DNA of 64,000 bases, from contig WPIO01000214.1 of NCBI GenBank assembly GCA_009760855.2, positions 247,501 to 311,500 of the forward strand, read 5' to 3'. A program made the position numbers and the translations under genes. This DNA comes from Cristatella mucedo (taxonomy: Eukaryota; Bryozoa; Phylactolaemata; Cristatellidae). A model generated the notes under the pieces. It ran no database searches, had not been told where the DNA came from, and saw only the letters and a program-made list of their open reading frames with translations. Below are positions 20,953-33,659 of this stretch, piece after piece. Numbering within the stretch: the first letter of the stretch is position 1; every line of letters starts with the position of its first letter.

Positions 20953-21464
20953 ATTTCTGAAACATTATGGTAGTCAAGTCACTCAGTGAGCAGGCATTCA
21001 GGGCGCTGCAGCAACGTCCTTTCGCTATTTAATTTGAAGACTGTTAAAGCGCTAAAACTCTTCGAACGAAGTTAATTGCCACTGGTTGGATATTGTTTCT
21101 AGAGTTTAAATCCATTTTGCTTTTTTTTCCAGCACACCCCTACGTTGTTAAGTGTCCCGAAAAAGATGTAGTTTAGTTCTGTATGGATGCAACGCAAATA
21201 TCTTATAACGATTAATGTTATGATGCCGGGAGGCTGCTAATTTAAAAGGGTGCCTCAGCTACGATTTTCGCCACTCGATGAAGAGCTGGAGTAAAGGGTT
21301 CGCTTTTAGCGCAGCAACTCTCTCGTAAGGTGGAAACACTCGAGCACCGCCCACACCGTCCGCTAGAGCACTGCTCAGTAGCCCACGGATACGTACTTGA
21401 CATTGCTGCTGAGTAGCGGATTTGGCCGATCTCATCTAGAACGAGGCTAGTCTATTGCGTATCA
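20953..21464. other. No gene recognised
   Basis: Mixed AT-richer sequence with no repeat or coding similarity that I can identify. Confidence 0.4.
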
Positions 21465-21556
21465 CTTTGCAGCAAATGTAAAGCGCCTAGAAAGAGATTA
21501 AGTTCTCTGAGGGCGCTTTATCAAGTGCAATATTATTATTATTATTATTATTAGTC
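21465..21556 (+). mobile_element. L2-A LINE tail
   Basis: It begins at TATCACTTTGCAGCAAATGT and carries GTAAAGCGCCTAGAAAGAGA, TTAAGTTCTCTGAGGGCGCT and (ATT)n. It is almost identical to the tail of the 30.6-kb copy, so the two are probably similar in age. Only the last ~90 bp of the element is present. Confidence 0.88.
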
Positions 21557-24466
21557 TGCTAAAGCGCTGCATTGGGCTGCGGATGAAAGGCTGAATGGCG
21601 TCTTCGCGAACGATGCTGGGCTGGAGAAAGTGATCTAGCTAATGTTGGAGTTATAAACGTCATAAAGTATATATAAGGTGTATACATGCGTTTATATTAG
21701 TTAATATATATATATATATAAAGTTATAAACGCAGCTTTAATGGCTTGTCGTGGCAGCGCTTTGATGCTGTGTATATGTGCTCGGGGTTCTACTCTTCAA
21801 AAGCTTCAGCTGCAATGTAGCGAAACTACATTTCGCTGAATGGGACTGCGGCCTGATCGAGAATGAACTTGGATGCTGTCGTCTTTGCTGTTCACCCTCC
21901 GCCGCCGTTCCCTATTTAGGCAGTAGCACTGGAAATATTTGTTTAGCCCAAGAAGTGTTGGCTGACAAACCAGAGCAATGGGACGCACAAAAAAAAAGCT
22001 AAAAAATCGCTACGATGCGAGCTGGAGCTTGATAAGCTGGTTCCTGTCGAGGTGGGCTGCCGTATGACGTCTGCTCGTCTGCAGCAGTGGCTCGTGAAAC
22101 TGAGCCGGCCAAGGAGCCTAGCCACCGGCAAGCTCGGAGACTGTGCCAATGCCAATGTGGCCGCCAAGATGGGAAAAACGCGGGGCGCATGCGCGCCGTC
22201 CCACCCCATCTCGCTGCCGCGGCGACCACCGAATGCAGGCTCCCTTGGAATTTCACCCGACAAGATGCTATCCAGAGGCAGCGCTGCCCAGCAACTAATC
22301 TGGGCCCTCATCTACTTGGCATCGCCTTCACCTTGGCATCACCTTCCAGAGAAAGTGATAGTAAAGCTTATCGCCACTCGTCGGCAGCCATGGCTGCTAA
22401 CGCTCCGACCGGGCTCGAGTATTAGGCGAGACGACGACGACGACAAATACTATCGGACAATACTCTGTGCCCTCGCTGCCCCCCTGCCCTCGAAGCCAGG
22501 CGACGATGCAAACGACGCTGCTCCGCTCCCGCCGGCTCCCGTTGAGCTCCACTCGCTCGCGCTCAGTGCCGAGCCTGTATCGCTGCTAGCTAGGTACGGC
22601 TGCTTATCCCCCTTCGACGGCGGCCATCTTGGCTGAACTCGCCGACCGGTCGGTCCTCGTCGGCCTGGGCTGGCACGGTTTCGTTCGTCCTTGGCCCTTG
22701 CCTGAAAGCTCCCTATCGGCTAATCCATAGCGCATCGGCACGGCTAGACCGAGGCTTCGGCGGCGCAGATCTTCGAGAGGTCGGCAAACGGAGGCCAGAG
22801 TCAGAGGTCGGTGGGAAAACGTTTACGATGACTGCGTTTCGGGCTTGGCCAAGCAGCTCGGCAACGATCGGCAGACACGCGACCGGCGGGACCCACGTCT
22901 TTCACGACGAGCTTTAGATGCGAGCAAGAATCTGCTTCTACTCGCCGTAGCTGCCTCTGACAGGGGCAGCTTCGGCGCTCTAAAAAGCCGGGAGGCGATC
23001 AGTGCAGCTGCTATCTATTCTTTTTCGGTGTCGCTTGGTAATCAGTAGCGAATAGTGTCGGCGGTTAACACCCGCGCGAGTGTCGGGCCGTGTGCAGGTG
23101 CTTCTCCATAGCTAGCCTGAGAGGTATGTGGGGGTACACCGGATTGCTCTTGGGCAGAAAATATGCACCTACGGTGCTTTAGACATTATCGTCGTTTGTT
23201 TCTCTGTAACTAGGAGATCCGTCAATCTTGGACCATTCGGAGCAGTGTGTGACAGGGCACTAGCCACAAGCCTGGAACTAACAGTACGTGTACGAACGGT
23301 GACGAAACAGAACCGTTGCCGGCAGCCGTGTTTTTGCTTTTCAGACGTACGCTTGTCTGCTTCATCCTTCTATTTAGCATTTGCGATTCGTCTTAGCCCG
23401 TCAGCCACTATTTACTCTGGCCAAGCCCTCGAGCCTGCAGAGAGTGCGAATTATGACCTTTGTGCCAGCCGCCGAAAATTCCCAGGCAATTATTTAGCTC
23501 GGGTGCATTGTGTTAAAACAGGGAGTTTTTTTCCCCGACAAACACACACGCCCACCTTAGTCTTACGGAACTCAACGCTGCAACCGGTTTTCTTTGCTTC
23601 GTTGGTATGGAGCCAACGCTGGTAAGAATGGTACCGGCAACGGAGAACCGGCGTGCGGCTCGAACGACCAGCTGCCATTGGCGAATCGATGGGCGAGGCT
23701 GCGATGCTTGGCTCTCTCCACGTGCACTCACTCACTCACTCACTCATCCGTCGAATATGTCGGCGTAGGCTTTTTCGACGATTGACGTCGGCGGCGGGGG
23801 CGCCAGGCTTGGTGGCTGTCACTCGAAGCTTATGAACTTGTAAACCTTCACCTTCAACTTGGCCTTCACCTATAGGGAACGTCGAGTTGGTATCATTTCA
23901 ACGGCAGCTCGCTATAACGTCTTGCTGCCTTCGCTGCTGCCCGCAGCTCCGTCTTGAGTGCTAATTGCCGCGTTAAGGAGGTGCTGCGTGCTTCTAGAGG
24001 CACGATTCAAATTCAGCTGAGATTATGGGTGGCGGCTGACACGTTCCCCGGTCAATGGATCTGGCACTGTCTCCTTAGGTAGGCAATAATGGTACTTGCT
24101 GTCCCAAAATGCTTACGAATGGAGGTCAATGGCTATCGGAGAGTTATTTCAATGCTGGTCGAGATTGAAGTATCGTCAGAGTGCACATTACGGAGAGGAG
24201 GGGACAGGGCAGAAGGCACTGAAGAAGATGTAATAGCAATGAGAGGGTAGTGCTAGCAATGAGAGGGTAACGCAAGCAAGCAGAATGAGAGACAGAGAGA
24301 CAGACGGGAAAGAGTTTCAGAGGTGCCGGAAAACAGCGACGTAAGAGCAGAAGGAGAAGGGGATAGCAGCAGTGGGGGAGCCACAGAGAGATCACCAGTT
24401 AAAGAAGCAGTAGGAAAGACGAGTGTGGAAGAGGGAGGAGAAAGACAAGGAGAGAGCAAGGGGAAA

Positions 24467-24470
<4 letters not shown>
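21557..24470. other. No gene recognised; short AT repeats and a CpG-rich patch
   Basis: GTTATAAACG occurs at 21650 and 21723 with an inverted CGTTTATA between them around a (TA)n run. From 21.9 to 23.1 kb CpG rises, and a 194-codon frame is open at 22052-22636 (+) without any recognisable domain. A YY1-type motif lies at 22622-22633, and a CACT tetranucleotide run at about 23725-23745. 23.8-24.47 kb shows nothing but purine-rich low complexity near 24.2-24.47. Confidence 0.4.
22622..22633 (-). promoter_or_regulatory. YY1-type motif
   Basis: GGCCATCTTGGC is the reverse complement of GCCAAGATGGCC, matching the YY1 core AAGATGGC. It lies in a CpG-rich patch. Motif evidence only. Confidence 0.25.

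Positions 24471-24519
<49 letters not shown>
24471..24519. repeat. (GA)n microsatellite
   Basis: About 48 bp of pure GA at the end of a longer purine-rich segment (from about 24.28 kb) of GAGA, GGAG and AAGG runs. Confidence 0.97.
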
Positions 24520-24521
<2 letters not shown>

Positions 24522-25348
24522 AAAGATTGATTGAACCGTTCGTTTTCTGACAGTCGAAGTTGGTGCGAACGTGGAATACGGAAATGGATGCTAAAAATAA
24601 TACCCGTTTAAAACATATCTGCTAGCATTTCTATCGGTAGCACGTCGGCAATATTGTGCCAGCGTACATCTAAATGCTTGCCGCTTGTGTTAGCCATTGA
24701 TTCGACATGCAGCGCGTCGGGCCCAGCGCTCAATGGGCCGGGCGCTGTTCCACTTTCAGCCGGCCGTGGTGTCAGCATAGCTTCACGACATTACTGCTCG
24801 GTTCGCTCGCGAATGCCTATTCACTTTTCACTGGTGTCGCTAAAATGCATTCGTGCTTACCGCTGCTTCCGCTCCAAGGCTCGTAAATTGGGAATCTCCC
24901 ACACGACGCCCAGCCGTAGCGAGCGAGGTGGTCATCAATATGCATCTATCGTCATCGATCGGTATTTCTATCGTGATCTCAAGCAACCGAGTCTTCCTTC
25001 ATTTAAGATTTTTCTGATATCATTTCGATTCTTCTTATGAAAGCCAGAAATCGTCGTCCTGATTTGAGTTTACTATTCATTTTGAAGGCTCATTTGACCA
25101 CCGTAGTGCCCTTCTGATATGCATCTGTGTACAGATTTGGGCAAGCATGTATAGTACAGCATACTCCAGATGGTCCAGCTTATTCAAGAATAGTTCTTGA
25201 GTTGCTTGAAGTTCGCTGAATGCAATGCTAAGTCGGGTGCCACGAAAATCTGCTACCACAATCCAAAAACTGATTTCTCATTTTGCTTTTCTTGTATGTG
25301 GTACACAGCAAATGCTTCTCATGATTGGGAGTCTAGGACATATATGAA
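24520..25348. other. No gene recognised
   Basis: Mixed sequence with no element, motif cluster or coding similarity that I can support. Confidence 0.4.
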
Positions 25349-25500
25349 TATATATTATATATATATAATTATTTTGTATAGCGCCCTGAGAGAAAATCTC
25401 TATTCAGGCACTTCACATATGCCACGAGGCTCGAGCCCACGACTTCTACCTTGACCTTGGTCGGGCGAGCACCTTAACCTCTGGGCCAAACCAGCGCGGT
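25349..25500 (-). mobile_element. SINE-2 copy b with (AT)n tail
   Basis: On the minus strand TTTGGCCCAGAGGTTAAGG is a good pol III A box and GTCGTGGGCTCGAGCC contains a B box. Then comes the L2-A-like tail: GAAGTGCCTGAATAGAGATT, TTCTCTCAGGGCGCTATACA, and an (AT)n run at 25349-25370. This is the copy with the clearest A box. Confidence 0.82.
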
Positions 25501-27400
25501 ATTATGACACCACAGCTGATGTCGGTGGATAGGCGAGTTGCAAAACGTTCTGCTGCATGCTGCTCACAAGTTCCACCCAGCGCTCAGAGCTCGTGTTCCA
25601 ATCTATTTTTCAATCAACTAGGTCGACCGACTGGCTGATCCTAGGGCCTAGCAACGTCAGTGCGTTTCAAGCTAGCCTTTTATTCGCCACGCCCCCCTGC
25701 GAATGGACGGTCGCCTGGATAGAGAGAGATGAGTGATTAGAAGCGAAAACCGAAATGGGCGTGCCAGGCTTCGAGGTTTCCAACACTCGCTCCGGCGATT
25801 CAGGGGAGCTTTAGGAAAGCAGCAGAAATACACGGCAGAAACATCGCGGTCGCTCATTGAGACAGCAGCCATTGACAACCGTGGTGGCAACCGTATTCCC
25901 CTTGCAAGGCTGCAGGAAAATTGGAGTGAGTCATAGGGGTGGACGGCTCTGGTGATGATGGCCCGAAGTCCTAATCTGCCGTGCACTACTACTGTCACAA
26001 CAGACGTCCGCATGCACTTTTCGCGTCATAAGTCACCTTCTTACTCACAGACCGCCATCCTGGTCTTGTTCCAACTGCAGGTATGAATACTTACCACAAA
26101 GCCGGAGTCGTGCAGACATGATCCAGGAACGGTAACGTGTACAGGCTGCATTGAGCCATTAAGTTTAACTCCCATCGCCACCGGCCACCCCACCCTCGAG
26201 TATGCATATGCACAAATGCTGCTCTGGCTGTTGTGTGCGTGCCGATCTCAGATTGGTAGTTTCCATGTTCTCCTTATACTATATGAAAGCCTTGGGTCGG
26301 GACAACTTGTTAACGCCATTGAAAGATTGAATGCTTCCTCAGCACAGCCTGATTACCAGCAATCGGGACCGAGCCTGCCGTAGCAATGCGTGCACTCCGT
26401 CAAGTGGCAGCTAAGAGTGGATTGACTGCTAATGCATTCGTCATCCACGAGCCATCTAGTCACTAGGAATGCGCTGCTCTGCGACACTATTGCCTGGTGA
26501 CCGTAATAATAACCACACGGCCGTTTCTGGAGGCAGCGAAAGCACAGCAGAGTAATAAGTAAAAGGTAAAAGGTAAAAGGTGCAGCAAGCTCCGTCGCTC
26601 CAGATATTACCAACGGCTGGAGGATTTGAGGGTCGATTTCCTGTTGTCACTCTTAGGAATTAGTTACTTGCCGACAAGAGGTTGGCATGTCTGTCAAGTA
26701 CGTCCGACACCCGCGGGCCTCGGCTAGAGTACCCTGGCCCCAGTCGACAATGATTCCAATGTGGCCTCTGTCGAAAGCAAGAACGGTGGCAGTCACACCT
26801 AGAATGCTAGTTTGAAGTGTCGACATTTACACTCTGCAGTCCAAAAAGCTTGCCCCAAACATTGAAATTCGCTTTTATTCCTGTCCTACTTTGTATCGGG
26901 CTACTTTGTATTTGTATATAGTGTATGTATAGTATTTGTATTTGTACACTTTGTATTTGCATATAGTGCTGCTGTCGGTTCCGTTTTCTCCAAGTGGGCC
27001 CATTGCACTGCTCGCTGCTTTTGTTCTAAGCAAGAGCAGCGAGCAGTGGTCGAATGCTCGACAACGCATTGCGTGCGGTACATTGCATACATCTCCCCCC
27101 TACGACGTCACGAAGCCGCAGAGGCCACAATAAGTGTACGGTGGTTTTTATCAGGGTTGTGTTTTATAGCGCACTCCGAGCCCTGGCGCTTTCGGTACTC
27201 ACGCGATACTCGGTAATTGATAATTGGTAATTGACAGTCGCTGGTGGTACAGCGCCCGAGTGGTGCTATGCAGCGCAACCGGCGACACTCGATCAAGAAT
27301 CGACAGTGGCTCTAGTGGCAGTTGACTCTAACACCGCTTTTTCTTTAGCAACCTTTTTTGTCCGACGAAACTCCCGTGCTAATTCACAAAAATTAACAGC
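25501..27400. other. No gene recognised
   Basis: Mixed sequence. TTTGTAT/ATAGTG low-complexity repeats lie at about 26885-26970, and AAAAGGTAAAAGGT is tandem near 26555-26580. No coding similarity is seen. Confidence 0.4.
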
Positions 27401-27467
27401 GAGCGGTCAGCTGCGACGAGCGGTCAGCTGCGACGTGAAACGTAGCTACGTAGTCACGTAGCTACGT
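27401..27467. repeat. 17-bp tandem duplication plus paired ACGTAGCTACGT palindromes
   Basis: GAGCGGTCAGCTGCGAC occurs at 27401-27417 and 27418-27434 with no gap. Directly after, the perfect 12-bp palindrome ACGTAGCTACGT occurs at 27440-27451 and 27456-27467, four bases apart. The pair together forms a longer imperfect inverted repeat. Confidence 0.9.
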
Positions 27468-27974
27468 GAAAAAGGTCAGATGCAGTGACCCCGGGGGGAG
27501 GGCCGCTCGCTGGCGTCGGAAACGTCTCAGCCGAGGAACCGCTTTCGCAGCACGATCGAGAGATTGGTTTGCCGCCGCACTTCCGCTCGGCTCTTCCTTC
27601 GTCGGCCGCTCCCGAGCCCGAGCGATGAATGCGTGACATGCTGAGGATGCTGCTGGTAACTGGGCCGCTGGCCTGACTCTCATCGAAGCGTGAGGGAACC
27701 GTGAGCATCCGGGGGTTTGCCTGGAGCGCAGTCCTCGCCGCACGTGCGTGCGACCCTCTTCATTATCTGCCCAGCTATCCGTATCCTGCCACCAATTTCC
27801 CTATTTTTTCCTGATTAATCACTCGGGCGATTGCATTCAGTCACTGCTGCGCTGCGCAGGAGTCGGCATGCGCAGCGCTATGTGAGACCGGTCCTCTTCG
27901 CGGGGGGGGGGAGGCCTTCGAGCGTCACTGGTGGCCATTTTCAGGCTTCGGGCACCGGCTGCGAGTGTAAGCTC

Positions 27975-27977
<3 letters not shown>
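27468..27977. other. No gene recognised
   Basis: Moderately GC-rich sequence with a run of G at about 27902-27911. No gene or element is recognised. Confidence 0.4.

Positions 27978-28054
<77 letters not shown>
27978..28054. repeat. (CT)n microsatellite
   Basis: About 77 bp of pure CT, followed by a short GCAGCAGCAGC run. Confidence 0.98.
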
Positions 28055-28057
<3 letters not shown>

Positions 28058-28408
28058 GCAGCAGCAGCGTGGGCACGCCCACGCCCAGCACGCCCGACTG
28101 CTACGACGGGCGGTGGCGGCGGCAGACCTTAGACGGCAGCTCCTCGGGCAGCTTGACTCGGCGCTCGGAGGATCGCGATCGAGGCCCGACTGCCAAGGTC
28201 GTGGTGCAAACCGCGAGCCGAGCGCGAGACCACAAAAATGGAACTCGAGTTCACCCGATAAAGTGCACGGGCAACTAGGGCGGCAGATATCCGGCGTCAA
28301 GCTCTAAAGGTGCTGCCTTTGAGCCTGGCGATCGAACACCGCCAGAGGCACACCGTATTTCCCCGAAAGAAGACTTAACCTGGAAAATAAGCCACAGCAT
28401 AATTTTCT

Positions 28409-28412
<4 letters not shown>

Positions 28413-28452
<40 letters not shown>

Positions 28453-28467
28453 CATATATATATATAA
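28413..28467. repeat. (TA)n tract at SINE-2 tail
   Basis: A TA run of about 37 bp, then TTTGCATATATATATAAT, directly continuous with the 3' end of the minus-strand SINE-2 copy. Confidence 0.95.
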
Positions 28468-28604
28468 TTAATTTCTATAGCACCCTAAGAGAACTTAATC
28501 TCTAGTCAGGCGCTTCGAATAAGCCACGGGGCTCGAGCCCACGACCTCAGTCAGACCTTGGTCGGTGCGAGCTGTAGCCTCGTAATACAGCTCTAGCTCA
28601 AAAA
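28468..28604 (-). mobile_element. SINE-2 copy c
   Basis: On the minus strand: GCACCGACCAAGGTCTGAC, GAGGTCGTGGGCTCGAGCCC (B box), GAAGCGCCTGACTAGAGATT, and AAGTTCTCTTAGGGTGCTAT. The tail passes into (TA)n. The A-box region is diverged (GAGCTGTATTACGAGGCTAC). Confidence 0.82.
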
Positions 28605-29734
28605 TGATGCCTTGTCAAGGGGAGAGGGGGACGCGAGTACTAGTGCACACGAGCAGCTATAAGGAAGTGGGTCGATTTAAGGCTGCCACTTGTTTTGCGA
28701 GGTGGCCAAAGAGGTCAGCTAGCTAGTCTGGAATTCTGCCAGCACTAAACCGCCGTGAAAGCAACCAACTTCCCGGCGGACGTAAGATGGCTACGGATGA
28801 AGAAAAATAGGAGAATCCCCTGAAAAATAGGTCCCGGTGGGTCTTTTGGGGCACAAGTAATATTGCAAGACCCGATCTTGTTTTCGAGGAAAATGCGGCG
28901 CGAGCCCAAGGCGCAGTCCAAGATCCTGAGCACCTCGGCGCGTACTATATTTCAATCCGGGCGGGCGTTTAGGAGCCGTTTCGCAATAGACTGTCAGGTG
29001 AGTGGGTGGCGACCAATGAAACCCTCCGCCAGCCTTGACCAATGAAACCCTCCGTCCTGGAGGACGCGCGCGACGCGGCGATGGCCACTCTATGGCGCCT
29101 TCGGCGGGCGGCGGTGGCGGCGCTTCAGGCTCGGGCGTTCAGGAGCGTCCGTACAGCGAGCAGCGCACACAGCATCCGCGAATGCTCTGCAACAAAATGG
29201 CTCCGACAGTACTGCACAGCGGCGACCAACGGGCGAGCGACGACGGATTTATGCTCGAAAGGCTGCGGCTGCTGCTGCCAATTTGTTTACGTTTTCAACC
29301 GTTACACGAGCGGCTCGCCGAGCCGATCCACGATTTGCTGGATGCGTCAAAGTTCGCAGGCAATTGTCCTAGCCTCGTGCGACCCGGGCGTTGCAGCGGG
29401 CGGCAGTGCCTCTTTGACCGGCTGAGCACACCGCACCGCAGCTGTAGGTAGGCCCCGGCGGCCGGTGCTATGTTGCGGCTGCCAGGTGTTCGGTATTTAC
29501 CGCGAATGTCTCTGCCGGTCAAGCCACTTTACAGCCTGCGGTCCACCTCCTATCCACCACCGCTGCCCTGCCCCCTCTATCCGAGATGATTGATGACCGG
29601 CAGCGGCCACTGGCAACAAAATAATATGTCAGGTCATCCAGGCCACTGGCCAACCTGCCCTCAGTCAAGTCATACTCAGTACTAGCACGCCTGAAATCCC
29701 GCGAGCCTCGGAGAACCGCCACCTTCCCAATCTG
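28605..29734. other. No gene recognised; paired CCAAT boxes at 29.0 kb
   Basis: 29.04-29.45 kb is CpG-rich and could be a small CpG island. A perfect splice-donor-like CAGGTGAGT sits at 28995-29003, but no exon is recognised beside it. Confidence 0.35.
29011..29054 (+). promoter_or_regulatory. Duplicated CCAAT-box segment
   Basis: GACCAATGAAACCCTCCG is repeated exactly at 29011-29028 and 29037-29054, 26 bp apart. Each copy contains the NF-Y core CCAAT. CpG-rich DNA follows immediately. Paired CCAAT boxes before a CpG-rich segment are typical of TATA-less animal promoters, but no transcript start is visible. Confidence 0.3.
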
Positions 29735-29840
29735 TCGTGCTGCTTAGCGGCTGAATCGGCTTGGCTCTAACCGAGCCGAGCGAGATGTGGAACTCTCTGC
29801 CACAGCGAACCCCTGAGCGAAGGAAGGCCGTGGAAGAAAG
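29735..29840 (+). mobile_element. Possible LINE polymerase C-terminal remnant
   Basis: GAGATGTGGAACTCTCTGCC encodes EMWNSLP, the near-terminal LINE polymerase motif, followed by QRTPERRKAVEE. Neither the L2-A nor the LINE-B 3' segment follows. A lone motif match, so weak. Confidence 0.3.
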
Positions 29841-30620
29841 TGCACGTTTCTCCGGCCGTTGCTATCCAAACTGCAGAGAAAGAAAACCAGCCCGCTCGAA
29901 GGACAGTACTTAAAAAAAAAAGGAGACCGATCCGTCGTGGCTTCGTGGCTTTGGCTCGTAATAACAGGCCGTGGCTTAGTCACACCAATTAACTTCTCTG
30001 CAGTGCGGGATCGTCGGCCCTCTGTTTTTCTGAGTTGCCACACCATCTTGCACCAGCTTGCCCGTGAAATAATTAAGCCGCCGGCACTATGAGTAATCAG
30101 AGTGCCGGCTCCAGGTATTTATCGCCGCCGGCATTGGTGGTCGTTGCATGGGAGGGGCAGGCACCGGGAAGGGTCCCCGGTCAGTCAGAGTGCCAAGGCA
30201 AGAAAAACGGCCGCTGCTGTAGCAAGTGCGGCCATCGTCCACACACGACAACGAGCAAGAGATCGGCGATGGCTTGTGGGATGAGCGGAAGTGACGGCTG
30301 CTAACGCCGAGCTGAATGGCGCTGGCACGAGGCTCGTCGCCGACAGCGATCCGATCGTAGGGGATGGCAGCACGGATTTCAGCCTCGCGGACTAGAGAGC
30401 ACACTTGCCAATATTAGCGGTGTCGAGGCTGTAGCAACGAAGCGACTGGAGAGTTTAAGGCTGTTTGTCGCAGGTAGCCAGCGCTAGCAAAGCCGATGAG
30501 AGAAGATGCACGAACGAGTTCCGAGTTCGCGAGGGGCACGTGCAGCCTAACGGCAGCTGGGCCATTATGCTAGTGCTGTCAAAGGAAAATTCGACTAAGT
30601 AGCATATGATTTGACTCCAC
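29841..30620. other. No gene recognised
   Basis: Mixed sequence with poly(A) at 29911-29920. No gene or element is recognised before the L2-A copy. Confidence 0.4.
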
Positions 30621-31024
30621 GCTCGTACAAACCTTAAATCCTTTGGAGACCGTGCATTTAGCTCGTATGCTCCCACAGCCTGGAACTCCCTCCCGACCTG
30701 CATCAGAACATCCCCTGACCTGACCACATTTAAAAGAAACTTAAAAACACACCTCTTTAGGACAGCATTTAGTGGGTCCTTGTGATTCGTCCTCGATGTG
30801 CTTATGCGTGCTGACACTGTTCATGCTGCCACTAACCACATTTGCATGCTGACCCAGTGCATGTAACCCCTAACCATGTTATTCATTTTGTTTGTTTTTC
30901 AAGCATGATTTTACTTACTATTCTATTGCGTATCACTTTGCAGCAAATGTAAAGCGCCTAGAAAGAGATTAAGTTCTCTGAGGGCGCTTTATCAAGTGCA
31001 ATATTATTATTATATTATTATTAC
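30621..31024 (+). mobile_element. L2-A LINE 3' end, best-preserved copy
   Basis: The first 162 bp are an open frame ending in TGA at 30783-30785. It encodes ARTNLKSFGDRAF, APTAWNSLP, then FKRNLKTHLFRTAFSGSL, the complete C-terminus of an L2/CR1-like polymerase. A 3' untranslated region of about 215 bp follows, with the tail element TAAAGCGCCTAGAAAGAGAT and (ATT)n. The element is 5'-truncated and lacks the polymerase active site. It is the reference copy used here for the family. Confidence 0.92.
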
Positions 31025-31554
31025 TATTAACAATAGGGCTAAAAGACCATCGAGACCATTGTGGAAGTGGGCGTTAAAGAGAACTAATTAACGAATCCAA
31101 ATTTCGGCTGTACGTTCTCATGTAGCTTCGGATGTAGTCCTGCCTAGGTTAGTTGCTGCTGCTGCTTCAAGCCGAGCAGAGGCTTGCGTCAGCAGGTGGT
31201 GGGGGGGAGGGCGGACGACGAGGGGTAAGGCGACGGAAAAGGGCAAGCAAGATGACGAGAGTGAAGGTGACGATGAGAGTGAAGAAATCCACTCTGCCAA
31301 TCAGCCAATCAGCCACTCTTTGCCCACTCAGCACCGAGTGCACAGGCTCCCTGCAACAGCTGACGTTCGTGCAACAATCGGCCCGAAATCATTTGGAGCC
31401 TGCTGCTGCTGCTGCTGCACCTTCAGTTTGCGCGTGTTCAAAGCGTTGACCAAGCTGGCTGACGACTGACGTCACCACTTCGCCTGATTCGACGGCATCT
31501 ACAAAGAAGCTAAGCAGGCAGTGCTGTTTGTCACCGCTCAGCGAGGCTCGTGCG
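31025..31554. other. No gene recognised
   Basis: Mixed sequence. GCTGCTGCTGCTGCTGC (about 31402) is a short triplet run. CCAATCAGCCAATCAGCCA near 31297 is a short tandem repeat containing CCAAT. Confidence 0.4.
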
Positions 31555-31712
31555 AATTGCCATTTGCGTGCTTATACTTGCTGACACAATGCATGCTTAT
31601 CACTAGCCAACCACGTTGACACGCTTCCCTTACTACATGTGCAAAGTGCCTAACGAGAGATTTAGTTCTCTGACGGTGCTGGGCAAACGTCTAGTTCTTG
31701 CTATTGTATCCA
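31555..31712 (+). mobile_element. L2-A LINE tail, degenerate
   Basis: GCGTGCTTATACTTGCTGAC, ATGCATGCTTATCACTAGCC and GTGCAAAGTGCCTAACGAGA match the L2-A 3' untranslated region and tail with many substitutions. No (ATT)n remains. Confidence 0.6.
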
Positions 31713-33058
31713 GCCGCCGCCGCGGCGGCTGCTGCTGCTGCATGGTAACGAGCATCCATTGCTATTCTCCGCCTGTCAGGCTATAGAAGTACGGTGGGGC
31801 CAACCGGCCGATCGGCCGTTGCGGCAATTCGAGAAGCAGAAGAGATGAGGCAGGAGGTGTGGCAGGAGGCAGAAGCAGTGTGGCCCCTGGCCGATCAGGT
31901 GGCTCAGCCAGTGCCACGGCTGTTTCAGCTGGAAGTTCCTCCTTTGGTGTCGAGTCTGCGAAAGTCAGTGCAGCGAGGGCCTGCATGGAGCCACTGGTGT
32001 GACCGGTGTACAGCTACTGCCAGCACATTCTACGTGTCTGATGAGGCTGCTGGCTTAACTGCATCAATGGGCAAAATGCAAAACGAGCACAACATATATA
32101 TAATATTATATTAGATATCAGAATATAGTGACCAACAGCCGAAAAAGCAGTCGAATCCTGACGTCGGCATATATTTTCAGCTACTAGTGATCTACATTAT
32201 GTAGCAGCAATCGCTTTGCATGATGTTGCATTACCACTCAAGTAGAGGTAGTGGCTTCTTTACTGCAGCAAACAGCTGAAATTATTGATCCACAGCGAAA
32301 AGCTGCGTGGAATATGGGGCTAAACCTTGGCCTTGCCCAAATGGCCTATCGCAAGACACTGAATGGGCTTGCTGAGGTTTAAGGTTTTTCAGGCTAGTGT
32401 CACCAGTTGTCCCCAGTTATGTCTCGACGGTTTAACACCCTTGCTAGTCTGCTCGCTGCGACAATGATTAATGAAGCAAATAGAATCTGCTAAAGATCTG
32501 ATTGGCTTGTGCTGCCAGACCACAAGGGAGTAGTATATCGATATCTATATAGGCATCGACGGTCTTTGGGGTCAGGGTCATTGAGCTTCCTGACATGCAC
32601 CAGTCTCCAAGCGAGGCCATCCATTCAGCAGCCAGGGAAATCTCTGGCACAGCAGATACTCCAAGGCTCACTTTTGCTGTGGCTGCAGACTGCCTGCTGC
32701 TGCTGCTGCCACTGGCATAGATCACTCGCTGTGTTTCAGGCAAGGACATGTGTGCGTGACAAGCAGCTCGGACTAGGCAAAAGCTGTCGAGCCGTAGCTA
32801 CTGCCTTGCTCCAGTCAATACGTGCTGCTGTACGCTGAGCCTGAGTCTGTGGCAACCGGAAGCCTTGACCTCATCACTGGCCGCCCCCACCCACGGTGAT
32901 GTTCTTGGCAGCTGCATGAAGCTAGCGCTCCACGTGTGACCTTCCGGTGGCTTCTGTCATTTGAGCTCGCTCGATGCCAAAAACGAGTGCAAGTGCATTC
33001 AGCTTGCACGAACAAATACACACGGACGGACGAATTCGCTCGCGTGCTTGCTCGAACA
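31713..33058. other. No gene recognised
   Basis: CpG-poor, CTG/CAG-rich mixed sequence. A short GC-rich imperfect palindrome (CAGCCGCCGCCGCGGCGGCTG) lies near 31711. AT repeats lie near 32092-32120. Confidence 0.4.
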
Positions 33059-33400
<342 letters not shown>

Positions 33401-33659
33401 AGACATGCATCCTTTCCTTTTTCGATGTTGCTTGCTTGTCTTGCGCTTCAGGACCTCGGGAGTTGCAGGCGTTGAGTGAAGTAAGGTTCATCCCCCAGCT
33501 AATATCGGGTTTATCTTTATCATTCGAATTGCAAGCATTCGACCGTATTGCCAACTCATCGAACAACGGCCGCCTACCTGATTTGACGGCATGTAAAATG
33601 AAGCTAACAACCCAGCCAGCTCCTCCCAGCATTTGCTCCGTCAGCGTGAATTGAATTGT
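33401..33659. other. No gene recognised
   Basis: Short unassigned stretch between the CA cluster and an L2-A copy. Confidence 0.35.

Noticed and set aside
22052-22636. 194-codon frame as a gene
   Set aside because: It is GC-rich, with no domain, no conserved motif and no supporting splice or promoter context beyond one YY1-type motif.
28995-29003. Perfect splice-donor sequence CAGGTGAGT
   Set aside because: Such a 9-mer is expected by chance in 64 kb on two strands, and no exon-like coding sequence is beside it.
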